Origin: an uncultured Bacteroidales bacterium
GTDB taxonomy: Bacteria; Bacteroidota; Bacteroidia; Bacteroidales; Paludibacteraceae
Assembly (NCBI GenBank): GCA_900317885.1
Contig: ONIM01000007.1
Span: 1 to 52,893 of the forward strand
Reading direction: 5' to 3'
DNA length: 52,893 nucleotides
The notes under the pieces were generated by a model. The model was not told the DNA's origin. It saw nothing but the letters and a program-made list of their open reading frames with translations, and did not search any database. The translations under genes were made by a program, and so were the position numbers. This document shows, piece by piece, positions 7,556-17,833 of this stretch (position 1 is the stretch's first letter; the number at the start of each line of letters is the position of its first letter).

Positions 7556-10500
7556 ATGCAAAACAAAGGACTTGTTAGAATTTTGGCGGTGTGCCTTGCG
7601 TTGGTATGCGCCTTCTACCTGTCGTTCTCTCTGGTGACGAGCCACTATGATAAGAAAGCAAAAGAGTACGCAGGTGGTGACGATGCGAAAGAGTACCTTT
7701 ATCTGGACTCGATAGCAGCAAAGAAAGTATGGTTTGGTTACACCCTGAAAGAGTGCCGCGAGAAAGAGATCAACCTCGGTCTGGACTTGAAGGGTGGTAT
7801 GAACGTAACGATGGAAGTGTCTGTACCGGACATTCTCGATGCATTGAGCGGTCATAACGAGACTCCGAACTACAAAGAAGCTTTGGCAAAAGCAAAACAG
7901 AAACAGAAGACGAGCGGTGCAGATTTCGTAACGCTGTTCATCGAGTCGTACCGTGAGGTAGATCCGGATGGTCAGTTAGCTTCTATCTTCTCCACTTTTG
8001 AGTTGAAGGACAAAGTGACGCTGAACTCTACCAATGCAGAGGTAGAGAAAGTGATCCGCGAGGAGGTTGACGGTGCTATCCAGAACTCGTTCAACGTGCT
8101 CCGTACGCGTATCGACCGTTTCGGTGTTGTTCAGCCGAATATCCAGAAACTGGCTCAGCCGGGTCGTATCCTGATTGAGCTGCCGGGTATCAAAGAGCCG
8201 GAGCGAGTTCGTAAACTGCTTCAGGGTTCGGCTAACTTGGAGTTCTGGGAGACCTATGAGGCATCCGAACTTCTGCCGATGCTGGCACAGATCAACCGTG
8301 AGTTCGCTGCTACGAACGTAGCTGAGGCTGGCGAAGAGGCAAAAGCAGCAGAGGTTGCTGAGGCTCCGAAGGCAGAAGAGGCTCCGAAAGCAGAGGAAGG
8401 TGAGCTCGCTGATTTGGTTGATAACTTAGGCGCAGACAGCGCTGCCGTTGAGGCAGATCAAGAGGCTCAGTTGGCAGAGTACAAGAAGAACAACCCGTTG
8501 TTCGCAATTCTCAACCCGTCGATCAACCAAGCCGGTCAGGCTTATCGTGGTCCGGTGATTGGTACCGTTCATTATGTGGATACCGCGAAAGTAAATGCCA
8601 TGCTGAACTCGCAGATTGCGAAAGCTGTTCTGCCGCGTGACGCTCGTTTTTACTGGACAGTAAAAGCTATTGACGAGGCAGGTAGTTACTACCAACTCGT
8701 AGCGCTGAAGGCACAACGTGATGGTCGTGCTTCGTTGGAAGGTGATGTGATCACCGACGCTCGTGCAGACTTCTCGCAATTAAGTGCTTACGCTAACGTT
8801 TCCATGTCAATGAACGCTGAAGGTGCCAAGATCTGGCAGCGTCTGACCAAAGATAACATTGGCAAATCCGTGGCAATCGTGTTGGACGGCTATGTATATA
8901 GTTTCCCGACCGTGCAAAACGAGATTGCAGGCGGCAACAGCCAGATCACCGGTAACTTTACTGTGGAAGAGGCAAAAGACTTGGCTAACACTCTGAAGTC
9001 CGGTAAGATGCCGGCTCCTGCCCGCATCATCGAGGAGAGCGTGGTTGGTCCGTCCCTCGGTCGCGAGGCTATCCAATCTGGTCTCTGGTCCTTCGCTCTG
9101 GGCTTCTGCCTCATCCTGATCTACATGATCTTCTATTATGGCTGGATCCCGGGTCTCATCGCTGACTTTGCATTGCTATGTAATGTATTCCTGCTGCTGG
9201 GTATTCTCGCCTCCTTCTCCGCAGTCCTGACCCTTCCGGGTATCGCCGGTATCGTCCTGACTATGGGTACCGCAGTCGATGGTAACGTGCTGATCTATGA
9301 GCGTATACGTGAGGAGTTGAAAGCTGGCAAAGGCATGCGCAAGGCTATCGAGGATGGTTTCAAGGGAGCTATCTCCGCCATTATTGATGCGAACGTTACT
9401 TCGTTCCTGACCGGTGCTATCCTCGCTATCTTCGGTACAGGTCCTATCAAGGGCTTCGCCGTTACGTACATGATCGGTATCGTATCATCGTTCCTGACAG
9501 CCGTGTTCATCACTCGTCTGCTCTTGGAGGATTATGCAAAACGCGAGAACGCGAAAGAGCTGAGCTTCACGACCGCCATCATGAAGAACTTCCTGCAGAA
9601 CATCCATTTCGATTTCGTGGCTGCCCGCAAATGGGCTTACTGCCTGTCCGGTGCGCTGGTTATCTTCGCGATCTTGGGTCTGGAGCCGCATATCTTCGGT
9701 AAACTGAATCTCGGTATCGACTTCTCCGGCGGACGTAACTACGTGGTTCGTTTCGACCGTAACATTAACACACAGGATGTCCGCGAGAGTTTGGAGAGCA
9801 CCTTCAAGGCTACCTTGGAGGATGGCGAGACCTTTGGCCTGAACGTCATCACTTATGGTAACGATGCTAACCAGGTACGTATCTCTACCAACTATCGTAT
9901 CCATGAGGATAACGCTGAGGCGGACGAATATATTGAGGGTCTGCTCTATGAGGGATGCAAGCCGTTCCTGGGCGATAATATCTCCTTCGAGGACTTCCAC
10001 TCTACGGAGTCGAATGCCAACGTAGGTATCATGTCCAGCCAGAAAGTGGGGCCGGCTATCGCTGATGATATCACTACCAGCGCTATCTGGGCTGTGCTCG
10101 CAGCGCTTGTTGTGATCTTCCTCTATATCCTCCTCCGTTTCCGCAATTTCGCTTACTCGGTAGGTGCATTGGTAGCTCTGGCTCACGATACAGTAATTGT
10201 GCTGGGTCTGTACGCTATCTTGTGGAAGATCATGCCTTTCTCCATGGAGATCGACCAGGCATTTATCGCAGCGATCCTGACTGTAATCGGTTATTCAATC
10301 AACGATACCGTGGTCATTTTCGACCGTGTTCGTGAGTACAACAGCTTGTATCCGAAGCGCGAGCGCTTGCAGAACATCAACGATGCGTTGAACAACACTT
10401 TGAGCCGTACGTTCTCGACCTCAATGAGTACGTTCGTCGTATTGTTGGCGATCTTTATCTTCGGTGGCGAGACTATCCAGGGCTTCGTATTCGCACTTCT

Positions 10501-10615
10501 TGTAGGTGTGATCGTCGGTACCTATTCGTCTCTGTTCATCGCTTCACCGATCGCTTATGATATTCAGTTGGCGCAAGCTCGCCGTGCTGAGAAGAAGGCA
10601 GAATTGAAGAAATAA
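7556..10615 (+). CDS. secDF: Protein translocase subunit SecDF (fused SecD and SecF)
   Basis: A 1019-residue fusion of SecD and SecF, the proton-driven membrane partner of SecYEG that pulls exported proteins into the periplasm. TM1 is at residues 8-27. The SecD opening [11 protein letters not shown] is near 74-84. A periplasmic P1 domain follows, containing an Ala/Glu-rich insert (about 255-305) with an 18-bp tandem duplication encoding EAPKAE. Five helices come next, near 500-660. SecF begins near 690, with [16 protein letters not shown] as its signature and five more helices to the end. The fused form is usual in Bacteroidota. Its TAA shares one base with the clpX ATG. Confidence 0.95.
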   Translation: MQNKGLVRILAVCLALVCAFYLSFSLVTSHYDKKAKEYAGGDDAKEYLYLDSIAAKKVWFGYTLKECREKEINLGLDLKGGMNVTMEVSVPDILDALSGHNETPNYKEALAKAKQKQKTSGADFVTLFIESYREVDPDGQLASIFSTFELKDKVTLNSTNAEVEKVIREEVDGAIQNSFNVLRTRIDRFGVVQPNIQKLAQPGRILIELPGIKEPERVRKLLQGSANLEFWETYEASELLPMLAQINREFAATNVAEAGEEAKAAEVAEAPKAEEAPKAEEGELADLVDNLGADSAAVEADQEAQLAEYKKNNPLFAILNPSINQAGQAYRGPVIGTVHYVDTAKVNAMLNSQIAKAVLPRDARFYWTVKAIDEAGSYYQLVALKAQRDGRASLEGDVITDARADFSQLSAYANVSMSMNAEGAKIWQRLTKDNIGKSVAIVLDGYVYSFPTVQNEIAGGNSQITGNFTVEEAKDLANTLKSGKMPAPARIIEESVVGPSLGREAIQSGLWSFALGFCLILIYMIFYYGWIPGLIADFALLCNVFLLLGILASFSAVLTLPGIAGIVLTMGTAVDGNVLIYERIREELKAGKGMRKAIEDGFKGAISAIIDANVTSFLTGAILAIFGTGPIKGFAVTYMIGIVSSFLTAVFITRLLLEDYAKRENAKELSFTTAIMKNFLQNIHFDFVAARKWAYCLSGALVIFAILGLEPHIFGKLNLGIDFSGGRNYVVRFDRNINTQDVRESLESTFKATLEDGETFGLNVITYGNDANQVRISTNYRIHEDNAEADEYIEGLLYEGCKPFLGDNISFEDFHSTESNANVGIMSSQKVGPAIADDITTSAIWAVLAALVVIFLYILLRFRNFAYSVGALVALAHDTVIVLGLYAILWKIMPFSMEIDQAFIAAILTVIGYSINDTVVIFDRVREYNSLYPKRERLQNINDALNNTLSRTFSTSMSTFVVLLAIFIFGGETIQGFVFALLVGVIVGTYSSLFIASPIAYDIQLAQARRAEKKAELKK

Positions 10616-11862
10616 TGGCTCGCAAGCAAATACAGACTTGTTCTTTCTGCGGTCGGCCGATGCCGGAGATGTTCTCTGGTGAGTACGATAATGCCATGAT
10701 ATGCAGCGATTGCATCGAGGCAGGACATCGGATATTGGCAGCTCGACCTAAGTCAAAGTCGGCTAAAGGAGACGAACTCAGCGTTGACACACTGCCAACG
10801 CCGCAGGAGATCAAGGATTTTCTCGACTTATACGTCATCGGCCAGGAGGAAGCAAAACGCTTCCTCTCGGTCGCTGTGTATAACCACTACAAACGTCTTC
10901 TGCAACAAGTCGGCAATGACGACGTAGAGATAGAGAAGAGCAATATCCTCCTGGTAGGCTCTACCGGTACAGGAAAAACCTTGCTTGCACGCACGATAGC
11001 GAAACTGCTGAAAGTACCTTTTGCTATCGGCGATGCCACAGCTTTAACCCAAGCAGGCTACGTCGGAGAAGATGTGGAATCACTCTTAGTGAGACTGCTT
11101 CAGGATGCCGATTATGATGTTACGAAAGCGCAGCGAGGCATCGTTTTTATCGACGAGATAGATAAGATTGCCCGTAAGTCAGAAAACATGTCTATCACCC
11201 GCGATGTGAGTGGTGAGGGAGTTCAACAGAGCTTGCTGAAAATGTTAGAGGGCTCTATCGTCAACGTTCCACCTCAAGGCGGACGTAAACATCCGGATCA
11301 GGAGCTTATCCACGTGGATACACATAATATCCTTTTTATCTGCGGGGGCGCTTTCGATGGTATTGAGCAAAAAATCGCACAACGCTTACATACTCAGGTT
11401 ATTGGATTCGCCGCGCAAGCAGAAGCAGAGCGGATTGATAAGAATAACATGCTGCAATACATCGCGCCGCAGGATCTGAAGTCCTTTGGCTTAATTCCTG
11501 AGATTATCGGACGATTGCCGGTGTTGACTTATCTGCAACCATTAGACAAAAAAGCCTTGCGCAACATTCTGACAGAACCAAAGAACGCACTGACGAAGCA
11601 GTATGAGAAACTCCTGGCAATGGATAATGTAACGCTTACCTTCGAAGACGAAGCGTTGGATTATATCGTGGACAAAGCGCTGGAGTATAAGCTTGGCGCA
11701 CGAGGCCTACGTGGCCTGATGGAGACGGTGATGATGGATCTGATGTTCGAATTGCCGAACCATAAGAAAACCGGTGAGCCAAGAAAGTTCACTGTAACCA
11801 AAGAATTTGCCCGAGAGAAATTAGACAAGGCTGACTTCACACGTCTCCAGAACGCTGTATGA
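10615..11862 (+). CDS. clpX: ATP-dependent Clp protease ATP-binding subunit ClpX
   Basis: A 415-residue AAA+ unfoldase that feeds substrates to ClpP. The N-terminal zinc domain has C9, C12, C31 and C34 (CSFCGRP and CSDC). Walker A GSTGTGKT is near residue 118, Walker [13 protein letters not shown] near 176, the GYVGEDVES pore-1 loop near 147, and the RGLRG sensor-2 region near 363. Family length is 400-425. The start overlaps the secDF stop (TAATG), implying translational coupling. clpP and tig, the usual neighbours, are absent. A hairpin terminator follows directly. Confidence 0.96.
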   Translation: MARKQIQTCSFCGRPMPEMFSGEYDNAMICSDCIEAGHRILAARPKSKSAKGDELSVDTLPTPQEIKDFLDLYVIGQEEAKRFLSVAVYNHYKRLLQQVGNDDVEIEKSNILLVGSTGTGKTLLARTIAKLLKVPFAIGDATALTQAGYVGEDVESLLVRLLQDADYDVTKAQRGIVFIDEIDKIARKSENMSITRDVSGEGVQQSLLKMLEGSIVNVPPQGGRKHPDQELIHVDTHNILFICGGAFDGIEQKIAQRLHTQVIGFAAQAEAERIDKNNMLQYIAPQDLKSFGLIPEIIGRLPVLTYLQPLDKKALRNILTEPKNALTKQYEKLLAMDNVTLTFEDEALDYIVDKALEYKLGARGLRGLMETVMMDLMFELPNHKKTGEPRKFTVTKEFAREKLDKADFTRLQNAV

Positions 11863-11870
11863 AAAGAATA

Positions 11871-11901
11871 AACGCGACTCGATTGAGCCGCGTTATTTTT
11901 T
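11871..11901 (+). terminator. Rho-independent terminator after clpX
   Basis: AACGCG-A-CTC, loop GATT, then GAG-C-CGCGTT forms a stem of nine base pairs with one internal mismatch (11871-11894), followed by A and TTTTTT. Read on the other strand, the stem is followed by a weaker T-rich run, so it may also end the convergent DUF4270 transcript, whose stop codon overlaps the T-tract. Confidence 0.9.
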
Positions 11902-13327
11902 AAAACCCGCTATACACAATTTCAAGCTTCATGCCATTCTTCGCCGAAAGAATCTTTGTGGCGGAAATGGTCTGTTGCTGACGAACAGAGGTAACTGCGG
12001 TCGCGGAATTGGAGAGTGTAGATGTACCGATGGTTACGGGCACTAACAACATGTTTAGAACAGTGTCGCTGCTCTCCTGGCGCAATTGATTCGTCAGAAA
12101 GTCGGACATGTCATAAGAGTAATAATAGATTGCGTCCCCCACAGAATCCACTCCTTGCGTTAAGGCACTGAGCAACGCACAAGTATCCGACGGAAGTTCC
12201 CTATTGAGGAAGAATCGCTCAAGGCTCTCTTCTCGAATCAATAACATCTGTTGGGATGGTTGCAGCCAATCGTTATATGTCTTCTCGCTCGACGAACCGG
12301 TAAACTTATTCTGTACACTCACACGCACTTCAGCCTTGTTGACGTATGGACGCTTGATGAATTCGTTATTCTCCGGATCTACCATATGGCGGATAATCGT
12401 ATCTGCTATCTCCCTCATCGGGAAGCGCAAACGCGTGTACACGCCCGCGGGCGCGATAATATAATTATAGGAGTCGGAATCACTTTGCAGCTTTTCTACA
12501 AGTTCTTTTTTGTCTTCGTAATAGAGATGGTTTACAGTCCGAACCTCAGAGTTAGCGTAAAACGCCTTAAAATCATGTACCACTGTATCGCGGCCGGCCT
12601 TCTCATAGCTAAAACGGTAATACACACCTAAAGCTATGTCGGATATATTAAGTATGGTGGACGAACCAAACGAAGTCTCTATCAGCAAACCCTTGAAAAC
12701 TTCGTTAAAACTCTTCTGATCCTTAAATGACGTGATGGAAGCAAAATACTTCATGAAATCGTCATTGACACGCATTCGTACCATCGGAACATATACTCCC
12801 GTACTACTCATGATGGAATCGCGTTTCTCGGAAGCTATCACTATGCGATGGTTGGTTAATATGCTCTTGTCACGTGAGCAATAATCCTCAATGTTCAAGT
12901 CTGTAGGATACGTGCCGGAATACTGGAATGTCTCTTTGTCCATCAAATAGGCATTCACAGCTATTGGCGAGTGCGAATCACCTTCCCAACTCGAGTAATA
13001 CATGAAAAGACAAATGGAATCGACCGAATCTACCGCAAAATCTTCCGGATATGCATATCCCTCAGGGCATGCCAACTGAGTCAAGATGGATGCACGTAAT
13101 AGACCGTAATCCGTCTCTATTTCGCCTAAAAGGAAAGAATCCGCCTGAGAGATGATTGCGTCACAACTATCTACCATCGATGCGATATTGAATGTATCCG
13201 ATAGAACGAAGATTCGGTCGCCTTCGTCCAGCACAGATTGACCCGTGGTAGCTACATCGTCCTTACAACCCGTCCAGAAACACACTATCGAGGCCAAAAA
13301 CACTATAACAGCATAACGCTTACTCAT
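11900..13327 (-). CDS. DUF4270-family lipoprotein
   Basis: A 475-residue exported lipoprotein. From MSKRYAVIVF the signal peptide runs to the lipobox FWTGC with the modified Cys at residue 21, followed by KDD. The body has the beta-rich layout of DUF4270, with GIETDYG-like (LLGEIETDYGLLRASILTQL), VDSVDSICLFMYYSSWEGD and YRFSYEKAGRDT segments. This family is confined to Bacteroidota and its function is unknown. An in-frame ATG at 13375 lies inside the preceding gene and gives no signal peptide, so 13327 is preferred. ATGAGTAA at the junction overlaps the upstream stop by several bases, implying coupling to the starch-synthase-domain gene. Confidence 0.88.
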   Translation of the reverse strand: MSKRYAVIVFLASIVCFWTGCKDDVATTGQSVLDEGDRIFVLSDTFNIASMVDSCDAIISQADSFLLGEIETDYGLLRASILTQLACPEGYAYPEDFAVDSVDSICLFMYYSSWEGDSHSPIAVNAYLMDKETFQYSGTYPTDLNIEDYCSRDKSILTNHRIVIASEKRDSIMSSTGVYVPMVRMRVNDDFMKYFASITSFKDQKSFNEVFKGLLIETSFGSSTILNISDIALGVYYRFSYEKAGRDTVVHDFKAFYANSEVRTVNHLYYEDKKELVEKLQSDSDSYNYIIAPAGVYTRLRFPMREIADTIIRHMVDPENNEFIKRPYVNKAEVRVSVQNKFTGSSSEKTYNDWLQPSQQMLLIREESLERFFLNRELPSDTCALLSALTQGVDSVGDAIYYYSYDMSDFLTNQLRQESSDTVLNMLLVPVTIGTSTLSNSATAVTSVRQQQTISATKILSAKNGMKLEIVYSGF

Positions 13328-14162
13328 CCTTTTCCTGCTGTAGCAAAGATTGATAGAATTCCCATTGACGGGCACATACCTCGTTCAAATCATCCAACGG
13401 CACATACGGAAGGATGGGCTTACCCTTCGTCTCCGCATAGTTCGCCACACGTTGGTTCACTTTCGGAGTTGCATAAACTATGGCGTCTGAATAATCTACT
13501 GCCAAACGTAATAATTCCTCGTATCCAACGGGAAAATCGGCTATCGAACGTACATCCGTATTGGTGATTCCATCGATGCGTAATTTATCCGCAAATTTAG
13601 TAGAGAAAGGCTTCTGATATTCGTTATCATCCAGCATTAACACCACTTTTGAATGGGCGAAGAACGGCTCGTCGTTAAAGGCCTTTTTCAAATATAAAGG
13701 AGCTAACGAACTCATCCATCCGGAGCATAGTATCACATCCGGCGTCCAACGCAGCTTCTTAACCGTCTCTATCACACCGCGCGCGTAAAAAATCACGCGA
13801 TCATCATTATCCGCGTACTCCACTCCATTATCGTCAGAAACTCCTTTACGACGATGGAATAAATCATCATTGTCAATGAAATAAATCTGGATACGAGCCG
13901 TTTGTATCGAGGCTACTTTTATCAACAGCGGATGATCCGAGTCCTCGATTATTAAGTTCATACCCGAGAGCCGAATCACTTCGTGTAACTGATTGCGACG
14001 TTCGTTAATCTCGCCAAATTTGGGCATAAAAGTACGCGTCTCATAACCGTGCGCCTGAAAATACTCCGGCAATTGACGATTAAGCAGACGAATCGGATTT
14101 TCCTCTGCCAAATAAGGGGTAATCTCCTGCGAGATAAATAGGATGCGTTTCGGCTCTTTCAT
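13320..14162 (-). CDS. Glycogen/starch synthase catalytic-domain protein (GT5 N-terminal half)
   Basis: A 280-residue protein from MKEPKRILFISQEITPYLAE. It matches the N-terminal Rossmann domain of GT5 glycogen synthases (FISQEITPY, GYETRTFMPKFGEINERRNQ, FHRRKG, WTPDVILCSGWMSSLAPLYLK). It stops after that domain and has no C-terminal GT-B nucleotide-sugar domain, so it is about half the size of GlgA. Short versions next to panC and a DUF4270 gene are common in Bacteroidales. Whether they have catalytic activity is unclear. The longer frame from 14417 would run through the promoter at 14186-14217 and into panC on the other strand, so I use the start at 14162. Confidence 0.85.
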   Translation of the reverse strand: MKEPKRILFISQEITPYLAEENPIRLLNRQLPEYFQAHGYETRTFMPKFGEINERRNQLHEVIRLSGMNLIIEDSDHPLLIKVASIQTARIQIYFIDNDDLFHRRKGVSDDNGVEYADNDDRVIFYARGVIETVKKLRWTPDVILCSGWMSSLAPLYLKKAFNDEPFFAHSKVVLMLDDNEYQKPFSTKFADKLRIDGITNTDVRSIADFPVGYEELLRLAVDYSDAIVYATPKVNQRVANYAETKGKPILPYVPLDDLNEVCARQWEFYQSLLQQEKDE

Positions 14163-14185
14163 AGACAAAATACATTTTCGCAATG

Positions 14186-14217
14186 CAAAGGTACAAAAAA
14201 AAATTGACATACTAAAG
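14186..14217 (-). promoter_or_regulatory. Promoter of the starch-synthase-domain/DUF4270 pair
   Basis: TACCTTTG (14193-14186, minus strand) followed by CATTG. The upstream box at the 24-bp position is CTTT rather than CTTG, but it is followed by a GTATGT-like extension. It stands back to back with the panC promoter. Confidence 0.7.
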
Positions 14218-14243
14218 AAAAATAACAAAAAAATGCCGAAAAA

Positions 14244-14275
14244 TTTTATTTTTCGACAAATTTTAACTATCTTTG
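14244..14275 (+). promoter_or_regulatory. Promoter of panC
   Basis: TATCTTTG at 14268-14275, followed by CACG. The -33 box at the usual 24-bp distance is only TTTT, making this one of the weaker matches in the window. The predicted start gives a leader of about 25 nt. Confidence 0.65.
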
Positions 14276-14306
14276 CACGTTTTTTGAACAATCTAACTAA
14301 AAAATC

Positions 14307-15167
14307 ATGCAAATAGTTTCTACAAAAAAAGAACTGCAAGACCTTGTCAAGGCTTGTAAAACAGAGGGAAAAACCATCGGCCTGGTACCCACGATGGGAG
14401 CCCTGCATCAGGGACACGCTTCGTTAGTGAAACGTGCGGTCGAGGACAACGATATATGCATCGTTTCCGTTTTTGTAAACCCTACACAGTTTAACAACAA
14501 AGAGGACCTGGCGAAATATCCGCGGAATATCGAACGCGATGCCCAACTCCTCAGTTCTATCGGAGCACATTATGTGTTTGCTCCTACTCCGGAGGAGATG
14601 TATTCCAAGGAAGAGATGAATTCCACTTTCAACTTCGATTTCGCAGGTTTGGACCGGGTTATGGAAGGAAAAATGCGCCCGGGACATTTTAACGGAGTAG
14701 TGCAGGTCGTTAGCAAACTCTTTTATCTGACACAACCTGACAAAGCATATTTCGGAGAGAAAGATTTTCAACAGTTAGCGATCATCCATCACATGGTTGA
14801 ACGCAGCTCGATGGCCGGTACGTTCGGACATTTGCAGATTATTGACTGCCCTATTGTCCGTGAGGAATCCGGTTTGGCGCTTTCCAGCCGTAATGAACGC
14901 CTTTCGGCTGAAGAAAAAGAGACCGCTCTGGCTATCTCAAAAACGCTTTTCGAGTCGTTGAAATGGGCGAAAATGGAAGGTGCTACAGTCCAGGCGGTAC
15001 AGCAACGTGTGATAGATACCATCAATGCTGTTCCCGGTCTGGAAGTAGAGTATTACGAGATTGTAGATCAGACTACTCTTCTCACGACAGACACCTTCAA
15101 TCACGCCATAGGATGTGTCACTGTCTATTGCGGACCTGTTCGCCTGATTGACAACATTAAGTACTAA
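14307..15167 (+). CDS. panC: Pantothenate synthetase
   Basis: A 286-residue enzyme that condenses pantoate and beta-alanine using ATP, in coenzyme A synthesis. Conserved segments: LVPTMGALHQGHASLV near residues 25-40 with the HxGH class I nucleotidyltransferase motif, VSVFVNPTQFNNKEDL near 53-68, MEGKMRPGHFNGVVQVV near 120-136, YFGEKDFQQLAIIHHMV near 149-165, and LALSSRNERLS near 190-200. Length matches the family (about 280). panD and panB are not in the window. The gene ends within the first unit of an 11-bp array that leads to pdxB. Confidence 0.96.
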   Translation: MQIVSTKKELQDLVKACKTEGKTIGLVPTMGALHQGHASLVKRAVEDNDICIVSVFVNPTQFNNKEDLAKYPRNIERDAQLLSSIGAHYVFAPTPEEMYSKEEMNSTFNFDFAGLDRVMEGKMRPGHFNGVVQVVSKLFYLTQPDKAYFGEKDFQQLAIIHHMVERSSMAGTFGHLQIIDCPIVREESGLALSSRNERLSAEEKETALAISKTLFESLKWAKMEGATVQAVQQRVIDTINAVPGLEVEYYEIVDQTTLLTTDTFNHAIGCVTVYCGPVRLIDNIKY

Positions 15168-15210
15168 GTAAGACTTTAGTAAGACTTTAGTAAGGGTTTA
15201 GTAAGACTTA
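15167..15210. repeat. 11-bp tandem array between panC and pdxB
   Basis: Four head-to-tail 11-bp units, AGTAAGACTTT twice, AGTAAGGGTTT and AGTAAGACTTA, fill the whole panC-pdxB gap, from the last base of the panC stop codon to one base before the pdxB ATG. Each unit carries TAAG, so the array contains stop codons in all frames. The period equals about one helical turn. It occupies the position of the pdxB ribosome-binding region. Confidence 0.9.
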
Positions 15211-15211
15211 A

Positions 15212-16195
15212 ATGCTGTACACTATTCCGAAAATAGTGTGTGACTCGCACATTCCGTTTATCGTCGAGGCAATTCGAAAAGAGTGGAAAAATGTGTCGAT
15301 TTATCCGATGGAACCGGAGAAAATCGATACATCCGCTGTACACGATGCCGATATTCTGATTGTACGCACAAGGACCAAAGTGGATGAGCACCTCTTGAAG
15401 GGCTCAAACGTACAATTGGTTTGTACGGCTACCATCGGTTTTGACCACATCGATACCTCATACTGCGAATCCCGGGGAATCCGATGGTTGTCCTGCCCCG
15501 GATGCAACGCGCAAGCCGTCTGTGATTATATAGAAGAAGCTATTGATGAGTTCGTGCAAACAGCTTCTCCTACTCTACCGCTTACTATAGGTATCGTTGG
15601 CGTCGGCCATGTGGGAAGCAAAGTGGCAGAAATGGCTGAACGGAAAGGAATGAAAGTTCTTCTCAATGATCCGCCCAAAGGGATTGGCGTATCTCTCGAT
15701 AAAATCGGAAGAAATAGCGATATTATCACCTTCCATGTGCCGCTCACCAAATACCCGCATCAATACCCCACTTTTCACCTCTGCGATGAGTCTTTTCTAA
15801 ATCTTTGTAAGCCCGGAGCACTGATTATCAATGCTGCCCGTGGAAGCATAGTGGACGAGGCAGCCTTGGTACGCAGCAGGTATCCTTATATCATAGATAC
15901 ATGGGAAGGAGAACCGGATATCAATCCTGCCGTTTTGAACGGTGCTTTTCGCGCTTCCATGCACATCGCCGGATATTCGGTGGAAGGCAAGCGAAACGCA
16001 TCGCAAATGTGTCTGGATGCTATCGCAGAGCAATTCTCTCTCCCGAAAATCGATCTATCCTCTTACCCTTATATCGGGCCTTCGGCAGCACGCAAAAACA
16101 ACAACAATTGGCTTTCTGACATCTCGCGCACGCTCAAGGCACATCCCAAAGATTTTGAGGCTTTGCGCAAGGATTACCCACTAAGAGAAGGGTAG
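15212..16195 (+). CDS. pdxB: Erythronate-4-phosphate dehydrogenase
   Basis: A 327-residue D-2-hydroxyacid dehydrogenase. PdxB-type motifs are visible: CTATIGFDHIDT near residue 70, CPGCNAQAVCDYIEEA near 94-109, the NAD-binding GIVGVGHVGS near 127-136, INAARGSIVDE with the catalytic Arg near 208, and HIAGYSVEGK near 251-260 with the catalytic His. HIAGYSxEGK separates PdxB from generic dehydrogenases. PdxB oxidises 4-phosphoerythronate on the DXP-dependent route to pyridoxal phosphate. It is shorter than the Escherichia coli enzyme (about 378), and the C-terminal dimerisation part is reduced. Confidence 0.9.
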   Translation: MLYTIPKIVCDSHIPFIVEAIRKEWKNVSIYPMEPEKIDTSAVHDADILIVRTRTKVDEHLLKGSNVQLVCTATIGFDHIDTSYCESRGIRWLSCPGCNAQAVCDYIEEAIDEFVQTASPTLPLTIGIVGVGHVGSKVAEMAERKGMKVLLNDPPKGIGVSLDKIGRNSDIITFHVPLTKYPHQYPTFHLCDESFLNLCKPGALIINAARGSIVDEAALVRSRYPYIIDTWEGEPDINPAVLNGAFRASMHIAGYSVEGKRNASQMCLDAIAEQFSLPKIDLSSYPYIGPSAARKNNNNWLSDISRTLKAHPKDFEALRKDYPLREG

Positions 16196-16240
16196 TTTTC
16201 CGCTCGATAGTACAATTTATGGGCTAAAAGTGCTGTTTTT

Positions 16241-16272
16241 TTTGCATATATGCAAATTTTTTTGTACCTTTG
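16241..16272 (+). promoter_or_regulatory. Promoter of proS, with a 16-bp palindrome as its -33 region
   Basis: TTTG at 16241 and TACCTTTG at 16265, followed by CGCCCG. The -33 box is part of a perfect palindrome, TTTGCATATATGCAAA (16241-16256). The palindrome may be a repressor site, or a symmetric version of the CATATGT extension seen at other promoters here. Confidence 0.88.
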
Positions 16273-16311
16273 CGCCCGATTTGAAAAATAGTAATTGAAA
16301 AAACAGAATAA

Positions 16312-17802
16312 ATGGCAAATTTTCAGAAGTTGACTCCTCGTTCGGAGGATTATTCAAAATGGTACAATGAGTTGGTAGTCAAGGCTGACTTGGCCGAGCA
16401 GTCTGCGGTCCGCGGATGTATGGTGATCAAGCCTTACGGTTACGCTATCTGGGAGACGATACAGGCAGAGTTAGACCGTCGTTTCAAAGAGAAAGGTGTG
16501 AAGAACGCTTACTTCCCGCTTCTTATCCCCAAATCCTTCCTCAGCCGTGAGGCGGAGCATGTAGAAGGTTTCGCCAAGGAGTGTGCGGTCGTAACCCACC
16601 ATCGCCTGATGAACGATCCTAACGGAAAAGGAGTGGTAGTCGATCCGCAGGCTAAACTGGAGGAAGAACTCATCATCCGTCCGACCTCGGAGACCATCAT
16701 CTGGTCCACCTATAAGAACTGGATCTCGTCTTACCGAGACCTCCCTATTCTCTGTAATCAATGGTGTAATGTGATGCGTTGGGAGATGCGTACCCGTCTC
16801 TTCCTTCGGACGGCCGAATTCCTCTGGCAGGAAGGCCATACTGCCCATGCTACCAAGGAGGAGGCAGAGGATTACGCACGCCAGATGTTGGATGTCTATG
16901 CGGATTTTGCGGAGAACGTGATGGCGATCCCGGTTGTCAAAGGTGTCAAGTCTCCCAACGAGCGTTTCGCGGGCGCACTGAATACCTATTGTATCGAGGC
17001 AATGATGCAGGATGGCAAAGCGCTCCAGGCCGGTACATCGCACTTCTTGGGACAGAATTTCGCAAAGTCATTCGACGTGCAGTTCCTCACCAAGGAGAAT
17101 AAATATGAGTATGTATGGGCTACCTCATGGGGCGTTTCAACACGTCTGATGGGCGCGCTCATCATGACCCACTCTGATGATAACGGACTGGTTCTGCCGC
17201 CGCATCTGGCACCGATTCAGGTAGTCATCGTTCCGATTTTCAAAAAACAAGAGGATCTGGATAAACTCCTCGCTAAACTCAATCCGATTGCCGACCAACT
17301 GAAAGCCCTCGGTATTCGCGTCAAAGTAGATGCCGACGAGAAATATACACCGGGATACAAGTTCGCGGACTACGAACTGAAGGGTGTACCTGTTCGTCTG
17401 GCGATGGGTGGCCGCGATCTGGAGAACGGAACAATTGAGATCGCACGCCGTGATACCCAGACCAAAGAGACCATTTCTATCGATGGAATCGTGGAAATCG
17501 TGAAGAATCTCCTGGAGGAAATCCAGAAAAACCTCCTACAAAAAGCGCTTGATTTCCGGATTGCCAACACCCGCGAAGTGAATAGCTACGACGAGTTCAA
17601 AGAGGAACTCAAGAAAGGTGGTTTCCTGCTCGCGCATTGGGATGGCACGCCGGAAACAGAACAGCGTATCAAAGATGAGACGAAAGCAACCATCCGTTGT
17701 ATTCCGTTGGCTGATCTGCCGGGACATCATAACGAACCGGGCAAGTGTATCCTGACCGGAAAACCCTCTGCAGGACGCGTTATTTTCGCCCTGAATTATT
17801 AA
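16312..17802 (+). CDS. proS: Prolyl-tRNA synthetase (archaeal/eukaryote-like type)
   Basis: A 496-residue class II synthetase. It is the short ProS type without the bacterial editing insertion. Motif 2 is in [24 protein letters not shown] near residues 155-178. Motif 3 is in [21 protein letters not shown] near 270-290. The anticodon-binding domain follows from about 300 ([12 protein letters not shown]) and ends with the type-specific zinc-like C-terminal domain, here finishing [10 protein letters not shown]. This type is usual in Bacteroidota. It has its own promoter and a leader of about 33 nt. Confidence 0.96.
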   Translation: MANFQKLTPRSEDYSKWYNELVVKADLAEQSAVRGCMVIKPYGYAIWETIQAELDRRFKEKGVKNAYFPLLIPKSFLSREAEHVEGFAKECAVVTHHRLMNDPNGKGVVVDPQAKLEEELIIRPTSETIIWSTYKNWISSYRDLPILCNQWCNVMRWEMRTRLFLRTAEFLWQEGHTAHATKEEAEDYARQMLDVYADFAENVMAIPVVKGVKSPNERFAGALNTYCIEAMMQDGKALQAGTSHFLGQNFAKSFDVQFLTKENKYEYVWATSWGVSTRLMGALIMTHSDDNGLVLPPHLAPIQVVIVPIFKKQEDLDKLLAKLNPIADQLKALGIRVKVDADEKYTPGYKFADYELKGVPVRLAMGGRDLENGTIEIARRDTQTKETISIDGIVEIVKNLLEEIQKNLLQKALDFRIANTREVNSYDEFKEELKKGGFLLAHWDGTPETEQRIKDETKATIRCIPLADLPGHHNEPGKCILTGKPSAGRVIFALNY

Positions 17803-17833
17803 TTGGCACAATATTTGTCAGTAGCCTTGTGAA

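Noticed and set aside
5938-7566. A 542-codon open frame on the minus strand across pckA
   Set aside because: It is antisense to a certain enzyme gene with strong codon bias, which keeps the complementary frame free of stops. Its product is Cys/Val-rich with no domain, and it has no promoter.
11306-11320. CACGTG palindrome in clpX (ATCCACGTGGAT) as a second parS site
   Set aside because: The outer bases do not match TGTT...AACA and the sequence encodes conserved ClpX residues.
13328-14417. Longer start for the starch-synthase-domain protein at 14417
   Set aside because: The added 85 residues would be read through the gene's own promoter and overlap panC. The family begins at MKEPKRILFISQE.
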